Positions 16,023-32,210 of a stretch of DNA of 64,000 bases are shown one piece after another. The translations under genes and the position numbers were made by a program. The notes below the pieces were generated by a model that saw nothing but the letters and a program-made list of their open reading frames with translations, ran no database searches and had not been told where the DNA came from. Source of the DNA: Petrosia ficiformis (lineage: Eukaryota; Porifera; Demospongiae; Haplosclerida; Petrosiidae). The DNA lies in the NCBI GenBank assembly GCA_947044365.1, contig OX345640.1, positions 8,305,088 to 8,369,087 of the forward strand. Direction: 5' to 3'. The number at the start of each line of letters is the position of its first letter. Position 1 is the first letter of the stretch.

Positions 16023-19000
16023 TCATATTAGCTGTGATGTTTTTCTGATTGGTTTCACAGAGCGTCCAAGCTTGACACTAATTCCAGTAGACCTAAGAGG
16101 CATCTACAGTCAGATATAACTTCATAATTATGAAAAATATATGTACATGTGTATATGTACATGTACATGTACATGTACATATAAGGACTCAAAAACATAG
16201 ACGGGCTAACCCAGAATCAACTACTGGAATTGCCCATAATATTATTGCATAAATATTGAGCATACCTAACAGATATGAGGTTAGACTAATGTGATTCTCA
16301 GCCCTTCATATAATAAATCCTAATTATGTTGATTTACATAATTAAATTCTCATTACCTCCGGAGTCTGTATATTTTCTAATTCAATTGGTCCTGAAATTT
16401 GAGATTTTCTAAATTTTTTGCCGGTAGTAGCACCTCTAAGTCTCCGAGAATCTTTGGAAAGAACAGAAACAGAAAGAAGATAAGAAAACAAGGAAAGGAA
16501 TAAGAGAGAGAGAAGATTTTAGTAACACTGTACTATATTTAGTAACAATGTGTACACTGTGCTATATTTAGTAACAATGTCTACACTGTGCTATATTTAG
16601 TAACAATGTCTGCACTATGCTATATTTAGTAACAATATCTACACTAGCACCATGCTATATTTAGTAGCAATATCTACACTATAGTATATTTAGTAACGTC
16701 TGCACCATGCTATATTTAGTAAAAATATCTACACTATACTATATTTAGTAACAACGTCTGCACTGTGCTATATTTAGTAACAATATCTACACTATACTAT
16801 ATTTAGTAACAACGTCTGCACTGTGCTATATTTAGTAACAACATCTGCACTATGCTATATTTAGTAACAATGTCTACACTGTGCTATATTTAGTAACAAT
16901 GTCTACACTGTGCTATATTTAGTAACAACATCTGCACTATGCTATATTTAGTAACAATGTCTACACTGTGCTATATTTAGTAACAATGTCTGCACTATGC
17001 TATATTTAGTAACAATATCTACACTAGCACCATGCTATATTTAGTAACAATATCTACACTATACTATATTTAGTAACGTCTGCACTGTGCTATATTTAGT
17101 AACAATATAGTGACGATCTTACTTTTAAACATTTTTGATAGTAATGGAGTAGTGGGAGGTTTGTTCTCATCATTATCTGTATCTGTATCTACTGGTTTTT
17201 TACGTGATCTGTAAAAATGAATGGATAGATAGATAGATAAATAGAGGTATGAGTGAATAGATGGATAAATGAATGAATGTATGAATTAATGGATTGATTA
17301 GATGGATGGCAAACAACAGCATCTCAGAGATATGTAGACAGATATCACAACCTCAACATATATCTTCCACCACTAGTTGATCCATCAGTAGAGAGACACT
17401 GAAACAAAAAGAAAATCATTTTAGAAATTTTAAATGCTTCCTCATACAATATCAGAAGTTTATGTTTGAAAGGCAGTACACCATGTACATGTATATAATT
17501 GTACATGTACATGTATATAATTGTACATGTACATGTACATGTATATAATTGTGCATGTACATGTACATGTACATGCATATAATTGTGCATGTACATGTAC
17601 ATGTATATAATTGTACATGCACATGTATATAATTGTACATGTACATGTACATGCATATAATTGTGCATGTACATGTATATAATTGTACATGTACATGTAT
17701 ATAATTGTACATGTACATGTATATAATTGTGCATGTACATGTACATATTAGTGTACTACTATTATCTTTACCTCATCAGTAACTTCTTTCTTAGTGACTC
17801 TTTTAGGAACTCCCTTTTTCTTAGTTGGTTTTTTTCTTCGAGCATCTTTTAGAGGATTATATTTAACATGTCTCTTAGGAGGTTCAAAATCATCGAAACT
17901 GTCATCAAGAAGAGAACTCCTTTCTAAGAGAGGTAGTCTTCTTGTGTCATCCATAGGACTAGAGCTACTAGTCAAATCAATTAGTATCTCTTCCTATCAA
18001 ATATATTAGCAGAGAACTATATACAGATTAGTGTAGTATAGTTACTAGTATAGTATGAAGTGGTATGTTTGATAATAGTACATACACATATACTAATACA
18101 AGTGCAATACAGCACTGTACAGTACAGTACAGTACAGTACAGTACAGTACAGTAAAGTACAGTATAGTACAGTATAGTACATACACATATACTAATACAA
18201 GTGCAATACAGCACTGTACAGCACTGTACAGTACAGTACAGTATAGTACAGTACGGTACAGTAGTAATAGCACCATAAAGTACAGTAAAGTACAGTACAG
18301 TAAGTCAAGCACTACAGTACACTGTACTATACTGAGCTTAGTATATATTAACATAAGTCTATCCGTTCACACATAAACTCACATTCCTAACATTCTTCAT
18401 GTCTTTATCATCATTATCTTCTACATGTATTGAGTCGTATAAAGGCTCCTGTATAATTAAATATTAATTAATTAATGATGAATAGATAGATAGATACGTG
18501 ATTAGATAAATAGATAGATGTATGAATAACCATCATGTTTACCTCGTTAGTATCTGGTGGTATATCATAAATGTGTTGTACATTAGACCCAGTATTTGAG
18601 TGGTTCCTGTGTAATGAATATTAATAATAATGAATATTAATTATATGAATACACAAACCTTTTCTCTGTCTGAAAGGTTATAGTGTGAGCTTTTAGCTTC
18701 TCTTCTAAATTATTCTTTTCTTTTTCCAAACATGCAATTCTCTTCAAGCTCTCTTTATACATGTATTCGTTCTCCTCCATCGTGGTCTCCATGGCAACCA
18801 CCTTTAAACTTTCTTGTCTGATGCGTTTATTCTCCTCTTCCATTCTTTTTTCAAGATCGGTATTTTCTTTCATCATTCTCGCTATCTTTTGTAAGTTCTC
18901 CTTTTCTTTTGATTGGGTCTCACTCAAGAGAGTCTCCATGGCAACCACCTTCTCCAAACTTTCCTGTTTGATGCGTTCAGTCTCTTCTTCGCTATTCTTC

Positions 19001-22000
19001 ATTCTTTTTTCAAGGTCGGTATTCTCTTTTGTCATTCTCTCTATTTTGCGTAAGTTCCCCATTTCTTTTAATTGAGTCTCAGTCAAAAGAGTCTCCATGG
19101 CAACTAGCTTCTTCGATGTGCTTTTCTCAACAGAGCTATTCTCTTCCTCCATTTTCTTTATCTTCTCCTCAAGAGCCAAGTTCTGTTTCCTAACGTCTTC
19201 CATCCTTTTTGATATCTCCTTCTCTTTGGATAGCTTATCATTTAAACTTGTTTCCATGGAAACCAACTTCCTCTGGGCTTCTTTTCGAATTTGCTCAACT
19301 AATTTAATTTCTTTGTCTTTTTCTTTCAATTTATCATTTAGTAAGCGACACTTCTTTTCATGTTTAGAATCAGCTAATGACCTGTTCATTATATGTGTAG
19401 ATAATAATACATTTACAATACAATACAATACAGTACAGTACAGTACAGTACAATACAGTACAGTATAGTACAGTATAGTACAGTAAAGTACAGTATAGTA
19501 CAGTATAGTACAGTATAGTACAGTATAGTACAGTATAGTGCAATACAGTACAGTACAGTACAGTAAAGCACTGTAATATTACATTGTATACTGCATTCCA
19601 GTATTATAGTACATGTATAGGTAACTGTTCCTGACATGTACTACATGCAGTACTGCACAGTACAGTATAGTACAGTACTATACTATACTGTACTGTGCAG
19701 TACTGCATGTAGTACATGTCAGGAACAGTTACCTATACATGTACTATACATGTATATATGTACATGTACATGTACATGTACATGTGTACACATAACACTT
19801 GTTTATGTAATAAGTGATCATGTGACATACCTTAGGTGTTTTTCTTCTTCACATTTTTCTTTCCAATGTTTCCATTCTTTTATCTCTTTTTTAATCTGGA
19901 ATGAAAATAATATAAGCAGATATACATTGTACATGTACATGTATTAGATTAGGAATGTACAGACAATGCATGTACATGATGTTATAGGAGATGTAGAAAG
20001 AGAGAAAGAAAGAAATGTACATGTACATGTATATGTGTGTGTGTTTACATGTATATCTAGTCTAACTCTACCTCATCAGTATCAGTCTGTGTCTCCACAG
20101 TCTCTACTAGACCAGACTCGGTCTGTGTCTCCACAGACTCTACTACACCAAACTCGGTCTGTGTCTCGGCACACATACTCACAGCTTTGTTTTTCGTTTC
20201 ATAAGCCACTAGTTGTAATAACAGCTCTTCTCTTTCAAAATTAGTCTCTTTCTCAATGAGCTGATTTTGCTTCTTCACGAATTCTTCTTCTCTTGTCTTC
20301 AGTTCCTTTCTTTCTTTCTGGAATTGTTTCTGTTTCTCTTCCATTTCGTTCATCTCCCTCTCAAACTCCTCTTGATTCAGTCTCATCTGCTTGTCATTCT
20401 TCTTTTCTATATCTCTATACTTTTCCTTTTCTTCTTCTAAACTAATCTCAGCCAGGTGTAGTGACTCTTTGAGTGATGCAATTTCTTTCTTCACATCTGT
20501 TAACTCGGATGCTTGACACTCTAGTAGATTTTCAAACTCTGATGCCTCTCGCTGTTTCTCTTCATTCAAAGCATCAAATGACTTCTTGATATCTAAACGC
20601 CCTTTCTCAGATTCCTCAAACTCTGAAGTGAGCCTCAAAACCTCCTTCTTCAGAATAGCTATCTCCTGGGTATGCTTATCCTCTTCTTGCTTTGTTAAGC
20701 TTTCAACTTCAGCTTCTAATTTTGATTTCATATCTAGCAGCTTCTCTTGCAGCTCATCCTCCCCTTTCTTCCTCTTGGTTATCTCATTTTCCAGTGACGA
20801 CACGGTCCTCTTGAGATCCATAACCTCCACTATTGAAGCATTGTGTTGTTCATGCATAAGTACAATCTTTGATTCATAAGAAGATTGTACATCTCTCAAT
20901 TCACTAGCATCTGAAAAAGGAGAGAACATGTATATACATATATATACATATATAGTACATTACATGTACTATGTATATTTAGTTATGTACATCCATACAT
21001 GTGTATGTAAAAATGTACATTACTGTTACAACATACATATGTACATGTACTTGTAAAAAATGTACAATACAGCTACAACATACATGTACATGTAGTTGTG
21101 TAATGTACATGTACATGTACATTTACACTATACACATGTAACTACAGTATTCATGTACATGTACTAGTGTAATGTACATGTACATGTAAAAGTACATGAA
21201 CATACATGTTTATATATATGTGACCGAGTCTGAGAAAAAGGCGATTCTATATTATATATATACATATATATATATATATATAGTTATAACATACAAGTAT
21301 TGTGTATGTACAATTATTGTACATGAACTACATGTACATGTACTAGTGTAATGTACATGTGTATGTACAAGTACTACAGTCTACACGTACATGTACATGT
21401 ACATAACTACAGATACATGTACACAACTAACGTTTAGATTTCTCCATATCTAGTTCATTAGTGAGATCTTGCATGTCAATTTCAAGTTGTCTATTCATCT
21501 TTTGAAGAGATTCAATCTCTCGTAACTGCTCATCTTTTTCTTCGTCATCATCTTCTGAACAAGTTCTCCTCCTCTTCCTAGAGAGACATAAATAGATCAC
21601 ATATAAACCAGTTTATCAGCCATCATCTGGACATGAATATAATTCACACAATTGTTGAATGTAATTAACAAGTAGAACAATTAAAATAATGAATAATTAA
21701 TTACATTAAATGATTATAATTACCTGGAATACAGTTTCTTGGTTGATTTTTGATAATGATACATTCGTCTTTCAAGTTCTTCCTCCATAGTGGCTTCTTG
21801 TTCTTCAATCTCACGACTGGAGACAAAATATTGAATAAATTATGTTAAAAAGGTATGTAGATGGATAGATAGATAGATAGATAGATATACAGATGGATAT
21901 ACAAATGTAATTAACAGGAAAACAAGAATGAGTGAAAAAGTACGCATAAATAGATGAATATGGTCTAGACTGTAGATATAATATATCTGAAATAGCCACA

Positions 22001-25000
22001 CCCACTAACTTCATCTTTTCCTCGATCTCTACAATCTGTTGATTATATTCTTGTGATACTTGTTGCCTAATCTTATATTCATTCTCCCATAATTTTACTT
22101 TTAGTTCAGCCACTTCATCTTTAGCTTTATCAATACAGTATTGTAACTGTTCTTTGAGATGCTGTAATAAAGAGATGTACATGTACATTTATTGTCTCTT
22201 GTACATGGACATGTACACGTATCGTCTCTTGTATATGTACATGTACATATATCGTCTCTTGTATATGTACATGTATTGTCTCTTGTACATGTACATTAAG
22301 TGACTACACTGAACATGTGGAAGTATCGTCTCTGTACATCTCTTGTACATGTACAGTAGATGTGTAGACGTAGTACAAGTACATGTATCATACATAGTAT
22401 ACATGTACATACACAATTAGATTGTGTACATGCATAATCTCTCATACACTTACTTTACAGTTGGTACATCTTGAAACAGTTATGGGTCTCATCTCTTCAA
22501 TCTCATTTATCTGTTCATTGTTAGTGTCTTCATCCTCTACCTTATCATCAGGTTCTGGTTTCATTGGAGATAGTTCAGGAATAGGAATCAGACTTTGAAC
22601 AGATGGATGGGTTGTGGGTATCACCTAAATAAGGATGAAGAATGGGAATGAGGATATCATATGTACAATGTAAACAAGCATTCCTGTAAAACATAACTAA
22701 TGGATATGTATATGTACATATAATTATAATAATAATGTCCGTATATACATGTACATGTACATGTATATGTATATGTACTAGGGCTGGGACGAAGGTAGAA
22801 AAACAACCTTCGAAGCTTCGTCAGCAAAAATGAACGAACCTTCGAAGGTTCGCACGTGTTATTATCAATGTTGCTCTTACCTTGTTTGGCAATATAATGC
22901 CTCCAAAACTGGATTATTGCTTTATAATGAGTACTAGTCTTGTTCCTGTCACTATTTCTACTTGGATTTAGCATCGCTTGAATGAAAATTTGGGCAGAAA
23001 CAGCCAACAACTCAGCCTCAACTTTTCTTGGACACACCCACAATTTTAACCACACGTTTAGATTGCAAAGTGCGCATGTGCAAACATTGAAGTTGGCGTG
23101 GCAGCGAAGCTTCGAAGGGAGAAATTTAGCTTCGAATGCGCAGTAAACGAACGAAGGTTCGAATATTCGAACCTTTTTCCCAGCCCTAATATGTACATAC
23201 AATACACACATATACATGTATACATACATACATACATACATACATACATGTACATACATACATACATACATACATAGTTACATACATACATACATGTACA
23301 TGTACATGTACATACACAGTGTACCTTGCTAGCTAGTGCTGAAAATTTCAGAACATGTGATGTCTCATCAAACACAGATCCAATGTCACTAACATTTAAT
23401 ACCATAACTACTCGTCCCTCACGAGTACCTCTTCCTTTACCAACAAAATATGGCTGTAGTAACTTAGTGAGTTTACTATCTCTGAAGGGAACTATCTTTT
23501 CATCACTTTTTCTAAAAATAATTACACACTATATCATACATTTGTATAATGTCATGCATATCATGTATTACATGTGCACATGTACATATGTACAATGTAC
23601 ATGTATAGCCTTTGTACTGATTTTTCATTGCAAAATCAATCATTTGAGATTGAGCCGAAACTGTTCCTAGAGTTAGATAATGACGTCCTTAATAGGTTTC
23701 CAAAGTGGTTTTGATCACTAATGTTTTCTGTTAGAACCGTGAGCGATTTAGTATTCTCTCGAAATTCGAATTTTTACCCTGAACTATATATAGCCTTTGT
23801 ACTGATTTTTCATTGCAAAATCAATCATTTGAGATTGAGCCGAAACTGTTCCTAGAGTTAGATAATGATGTCCTTAATATGTTCCCAAAGTGGTTTTGAT
23901 CAATAATATTGTGTTAGAACCGTGAGCATTTTAATATTCTATCGAAATTCAAATTTTTACCCTGAACTATAGCCTGTGTACATAGATGTACATACGTACA
24001 TACGTACATACGTATGTACATGTACATGTACATACAAACATACATGTACATACGTATATACACACATGTATATACATGTATACATGTAAATACATACATA
24101 CATACATAAATACATACATACATACGTGTACAAACATGTATATACATACACATGTACATGTATACATACATGTACACATATATAATATTAATACATACAC
24201 ATGCATACATACATACATACGTGTACATATATACATACACATGTACATGTCAGTATTATCATGTATACATACATGTACACATATACATGTATAATATTAA
24301 TACATACACATGCATACATACATACGTGTACATATATACATACACATGTACATGTATACATACATGTACATGCACACATATATAATATTAATACATACAC
24401 ATGCATACATACATGTACATGTACATACTTGGTAGCCTTTTGGTTGTGTCTCATTCCTTCAATACATCTACCTAAAACATGCAAAGAGGTGTTTATTGAT
24501 CCTGCCTCTTTACATCGATCTCCTGTAGCTCCTGTCTTCTTACTTCTCTCACTACCAGCTAAATCAACAATGGAGATCCTAAACACACCAGAGATAAATA
24601 GATAGATTGATGGAAGGACGGATAGATGAATGAAGAATGAATTATTGTTGATAGAAGTATATGTACACATGTATTAGGCTATATGTACATGTACATGTAC
24701 TGTACATGTACATGTACAAGTACTGTACATTTACAAACCACATATACACTGTACATTGAACATGTACACCAAACCACATCTAAATGGCAACTAAATGAAT
24801 ATACATATATATGTACATGTACATGTACATGTACATATATATGTACTTGTACATATGATATGATCAGATGGATGGAAGTACATGTGTACATCTATTCACT
24901 ACATGTACATGTATATAGATGAAGTGAATAACAAACCTGTTGACTCTTGCTACACGTGGTCTTCTTGTAGATTTAAACACTCTTACAATCTTGATAGTAA

Positions 25001-27993
25001 AGATAGCGTGACTTCTACTAGACTGATAGTTCAGCCTTGTACCAGCAATATGACGATGACGCAATCCAACTCTTAATAACTGAAGAGCTTCATCTGTGGA
25101 GTTGATTTTTATTTCTCGAAGATCTAGGAAATGATGAAGTACTATTAATAATAGCACTGAGTACAAGCATTGTCTAGTATAGGATACTGTGTAGAGTTCT
25201 ATTAATAGTAACATTGTACGTACATGTACAATGTATGATGTAATTGTAAAGTTCTATTAATAGTAACATCGTAAGTACATGTACATGTACAATGTATGAT
25301 GTAACTGTAGAGTTCTATTAATAGTAACATCGTAAGTACATGTACATGCACAATATATGATGTAACTGTAGAGTTCTATTAATAGTAACATCGTAAGTAC
25401 ATGTACATGTACAATGTATGATGTAACTGTAGAGTTCTATTAATAGTAACATCGTAAGTACATGTACATGCACAATGTATGATGTAATTGTAGAGTTCTA
25501 TTAATAGTAACATCAGTACCTTTAATATAAGGGTTATGATAACGATCATCAGAGAGTTTGAGCGATGGGCGGGGTTTACCATGATCCGGTTGGTTTCCAA
25601 GGAGATCATATATAAACTCGTTATATATTTCTGCAAAAGAGATCCAAATTGAAAATGAGAGGTTTCCACATTGAGTATCAACATCAAGAACTTGTTCCTC
25701 GTGAACTGTTAGATCCTCTAACATACTAGCACCTAAACTACCAGCTATGAGAGAGATAAAGAGAAAGGAGGAGGGAGAGAGAGAAAGGGGGAAGAGATAG
25801 AATGAAGCAGGAAGGAGAGGGGGAGAGAGGGAGCAAAAGAGATAGAGAGAGAGAAGGAGGAAGGAGAGAGAGAGAAAGGGAGGGAGAAAAGAAGGAAGAG
25901 AGGGAGGGTGGGAGGCAAGGAGGGAGAGAGGGGAGCAAAAGAGATAGAGAGAAGGGGGGAGAGAGGGAGGGTGGGAGGCAAGGAGGGAGAGAGGGGAGCA
26001 AAAGAGATAGAGAAAAGGGGAGAGAGAGGGAGGAAAAAAGGGAGGGAAAGAGGGAGGGAGGGAGGGATAGAAGATAAATTACTACATGTACATGTACATT
26101 ATACAGTACATCGCTGTTACATGTACATAACAATATAGATTCTACTACATGTACATGTACATTATACAGTACATCGCTGTTACATGTACATAACAATATA
26201 GATTCTACTACATGTACATGTACATTATACAGTACATGTACATTATACAGTACATCGCTGTTACATGTACATAACAATATAGATTCTACTACATGTACAT
26301 GTACATTATACAGTACATCGCTGTTACATGTACATATGTACAATTGTACTTTAACATATAAATATTGATGTACACATAATTATCTACTATTAATTATCTA
26401 TTATGTACTGTATATACATGTATCATACCTTCTATTGTAATTTTACTGATATCACTTGAAGTGATATTACAAGTAACATCATTATCACTGAATGTTGTGT
26501 TCTCTGGAAGAGTAGTTGATATCAATTGAGAGGCATGAGTAGATTGACGAAGGATCTCTGCAGTCTGGATGACAGAAAGGAAGAGATTAGAGTTGGCAAG
26601 TACATGTTGCATTGGTAACTACAGTGCGGTGAGATCAATTTGAGCTGTTAAAGAGACTCCACATCATATAACCTTTATTTTGTTACCATGGTAACAACAG
26701 CACACCTTTGTTGTTTATAGACAGTATATTTAATTAAAACAAGGAAGACTTGTCAACAGATAATAATAATTAATACTCTGGGCTATTTTTAAGTGTTTAG
26801 GCAGACAATTAATAAATGCCCAAAGGCAAGAAAGAGATTTATTATCACCAGTAATGTAATGTAGATATTGAATTGTTGATTCAAGTACATGTACATGTAC
26901 ATGTACTTGTATTCAAATGTACATGTACATGTATGTACATCTATTTACTTTAAATAGAGTTATAAGTATTCCTATTAATATTTGAATATTCAAATGTACA
27001 TGTACATGTACATGTAGATATGTAAGTATGGCATGTAAACTTGTAAAAATATACATTGTATATAGGACATATGAAATGTACATTACTTGTAAATAGTGGT
27101 ATGTATAAAACACTTGAAGAGATGTAGTTCAGTTAAGAGCTAGCTACATAGTTTACAAGTAGCTTAGAGACTACCACTAGTATAGCAAGGCTTTGATTAA
27201 TCATTGAGTAATATTAACAGTATGTGATAAGTGATTTACCTTTAGTAGAGTTTCTTTGATAGCCAATTCATTCTCTTGTTCTGTGTCATTTAGGTATGTA
27301 GCTTCTGAATGGAATTTCGGCTTGATGTAGAGACTTTCAAAATGGTGGCCTTTTATTGAATTGAAGATAACATCAAGTGTACGAGGAAGAACACCGGGTT
27401 CACCAGAGTTACCTAAATGAACAGACATACATAATGAAATAAACTGTGTTACCATAGCAACAAGATCCACCATTACAATATGACGATTGATAACAGTACA
27501 CCTAACCTGTGATTGTATAAGTCTTTCCAGAGTTAGTAACTCCATAACAGAACATTAGACAATTCTGCCCATCGAAGAAATCTCTTACCACAGGCATCAC
27601 AGCGTCATCAAATATCTCCCTCTGTCCTACTGCACTATCATAGATATGTGAGAAAATGAATTTTCTCGACTGCTCATTTTGAGATTTTCCTAAGTTTCTG
27701 AAAACTCGAGAGTTTTTTGGTGCTATAGCGAGTAGAACATTATCATCTGTTGGAAATAAACAGGTAGTTTCGTGATTCTGGATTTCCAGCAAAGATTTTG
27801 GGCGAATACGTAAATACACCTGTACTGGCTGCTTTGAGTGAAGATGGCTTAACAAGCTCTCTCTTCTAACAAATGGCGTTTCTGAACCTAGAAATAATTT
27901 CTTTCTGATATCATCCGGTTCACCCTCATCTTCACTACATGAATAACTGACTCGAGTTTGAATCAATGGAGTGAGAGAGTCTGCCATTTGCAT
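16023..27993 (-). CDS. KIF20: Kinesin-6 family motor, KIF20A/KIF20B-like, 1460 aa
   Basis: Mitotic plus-end motor expected at the central spindle and cytokinesis. Exons in transcript order: 27507-27993, 27240-27412, 26429-26564, 25520-25732, 24937-25123, 24429-24578, 23325-23511, 22454-22624, 22010-22161, 21724-21816, 21432-21577, 20072-20910, 19831-19895, 18659-19381, 18543-18606, 18383-18448, 17772-17993, 17352-17398, 17123-17208, 16357-16451, 16023-16103. The motor spans about 55-511: P-loop GVTNSGKT (151-158, the kinesin-6 variant of GQTxSGKT), switch I SSRSH (about 372), switch II DLAGSE (about 403), and the long kinesin-6 insert after [17 protein letters not shown] coiled-coil stalk covers about 570-1240, with three TQT motifs at 948-974. 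The tail has a Lys/Arg-rich patch (about 1310-1350) and the RSRKKP and TPLLSKMFK segments. The A versus B subtype is unresolved; the length is intermediate. Confidence 0.9.
16515..17105. repeat. Minisatellite in kinesin intron 19
   Basis: About 20 units of 26-31 bp with core GCTATATTTAGTAACAATGT followed by CTACACT or CTGCACT. Variant units occur in alternating order, indicating higher-order duplication. Fills the intron 16452-17122. Confidence 0.9.
17480..17750. repeat. ACATGT / ATATAATTGT tandem array
   Basis: Units of (GTACAT)1-3 plus GTATATAATT in a kinesin intron; the array is largely self-complementary. Confidence 0.9.
18075..18315. repeat. (GTACA)n array with internal duplication
   Basis: The ACATACACATATACTAATAC block followed by a (CAGTA)n tract occurs twice, at about 18080 and 18178. 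Confidence 0.85.
19410..19600. repeat. (CAGTA/TAGTA)n microsatellite
   Basis: Imperfect pentanucleotide tract in the kinesin intron between exons 13 and 14. Confidence 0.85.
19605..19748. repeat. Perfect 144-bp inverted repeat (68-bp arms, 8-bp loop)
   Basis: 19605-19672 and 19681-19748 are exact reverse complements, including the non-simple core GTAACTGTTCCTGACATG. The loop is CAGTACTA. It sits in an intron of the kinesin gene beside a related pentanucleotide tract. Confidence 0.95.
20935..21425. repeat. ACATGT-rich intron of the kinesin gene
   Basis: Dense TGTACATGTACATG runs plus a TATATACATATATATATA stretch between exons 11 and 12. Confidence 0.8.
22779..23188. mobile_element. Non-autonomous hAT-type MITE, 410 bp, with 8-bp target duplication
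   Basis: Ends TAGGGCTGGGACGAAGGT and AACCTTTTTCCCAGCCCTA are inverted. Flanking 8-bp direct repeats ATATGTAC lie at 22771-22778 and 23189-23196. The subterminal region has repeated CTTCGAAG/GGTTCGAA motifs. No transposase is present. Inserted in a kinesin intron. Confidence 0.88.
23210..23312. repeat. (CATA)n microsatellite
   Basis: CATACATA and TGTACATG runs directly after the hAT element. Confidence 0.85.
23604..23975. repeat. Tandem duplication of a non-simple unit of about 185 bp
   Basis: Two copies start with ATAGCCTTTGTACTGATTTT at about 23605 and 23790 and end in TTTTTACCCTGAACTATA. A third begins with ATAGCCTGTGTAC at about 23968 and stops. The unit includes GATTGAGCCGAAACTGTTCC. 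It differs from the surrounding simple repeats and may be a fragment of an interspersed element. Confidence 0.85.
23975..24430. repeat. TACA/TGTACATG compound array with three longer repeats
   Basis: The motif ATATAATATTAATACATACA recurs at about 24180, 24291 and 24381, giving units of about 90-110 bp. Confidence 0.85.
25190..25512. repeat. Tandem repeat of about 62 bp, five copies
   Basis: Each copy has AGTTCTATTAATAGTAACAT, then TACATGTACATG and AATGTATGATGTAA. It fills kinesin intron 4 and abuts exon 4's donor; the last copy merges with the splice site. Confidence 0.9.
25748..26075. repeat. Polypurine tract (GGAGA/GGGAGAGAG)n
   Basis: More than 300 bp almost purely of G and A on the plus strand, with a duplication of about 70 bp containing GGGAGCAAAAGAGATAGAGA. 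Polypyrimidine on the kinesin sense strand. Confidence 0.9.
26080..26335. repeat. Tandem repeat of about 65 bp, four copies
   Basis: Units contain ACATTATACAGTACATCGCT, GTTACATGTACATAACAATA and TAGATTCTACT. One copy is partly deleted. Confidence 0.9.
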
Positions 27994-28429
27994 CTTAGAA
28001 AATAAAAGTAATTATGAAACATTGTTTCTGTGTTGATACATACATCATATATCTTACCTCGTCCTTTCTTTTGCTGCAGAAAGCTGTGAGTTTTTTCTTC
28101 AGCGGTAAATTCAAATTTGCTTTGACCAATCAGATTTAACCTTACGAATTTCGTATTATAATTACATCATCGCCTCATTTAGGGTATCCCCCTTTAACTT
28201 TTCTTCGAATTGTCTGTTCTTGGATGATTAGAAACGATCTGCAATCTCTAGGAGATAGATACACAGTTATAAACTAATCCTCTTGCTGACAGAACACTAG
28301 AGATAGCTATTGTGTCTTCAAATTACTTGTGATCATTGGATATTCCTGATACACTACTGATCACTGACACAGGACTGCATCAGCTTGCTTCAATAACCTG
28401 TTACAGCTAATTAAATTTCTTTTGAAGAA
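27994..28429. promoter_or_regulatory. Bidirectional promoter region, kinesin-6 / macro-Deltex gene
   Basis: Start codons at 27993 (minus) and 28430 (plus) are 436 bp apart. A probable 5'UTR intron of the kinesin occupies 27994-28057, with its acceptor AG directly before the ATG. Farther up, on the kinesin strand, an ATTGG (inverted CCAAT) lies at 28126-28130 and a TTTGAA at about 28111-28116. A CCAAT plus CHR-like pair is typical of G2/M genes in vertebrates; here the pairing is only suggestive. Confidence 0.45.

Positions 28430-32210
<3,781 letters not shown>

Noticed and set aside
16515..17105. CRISPR-like repeat-spacer structure (GCTATATTTAGTAACAATG with variable part)
   Set aside because: The spacers are short (about 6-11 bp) and recur as a few variants; it is a minisatellite in a eukaryotic intron.
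18028..18354. Leu/Tyr/Cys-rich minus-strand frames that look like membrane proteins
   Set aside because: They are produced by the (GTACA)n microsatellite inside a kinesin intron.
22657..23271. 204-codon minus-strand frame across the hAT element
   Set aside because: It spans the MITE and flanking microsatellite and has no domain signal; MITEs of this type do not code.
23914..24250. Repetitive Met-Tyr-Cys frames on both strands
   Set aside because: Simple TACA repeats in a kinesin intron; both strands are open because the repeat has no stop.
25738..26343. 201-codon Leu/Ser/Pro-rich minus frame and Glu/Arg/Gly plus frame
   Set aside because: Both are translations of the polypurine tract and the 65-bp tandem repeat in an intron.
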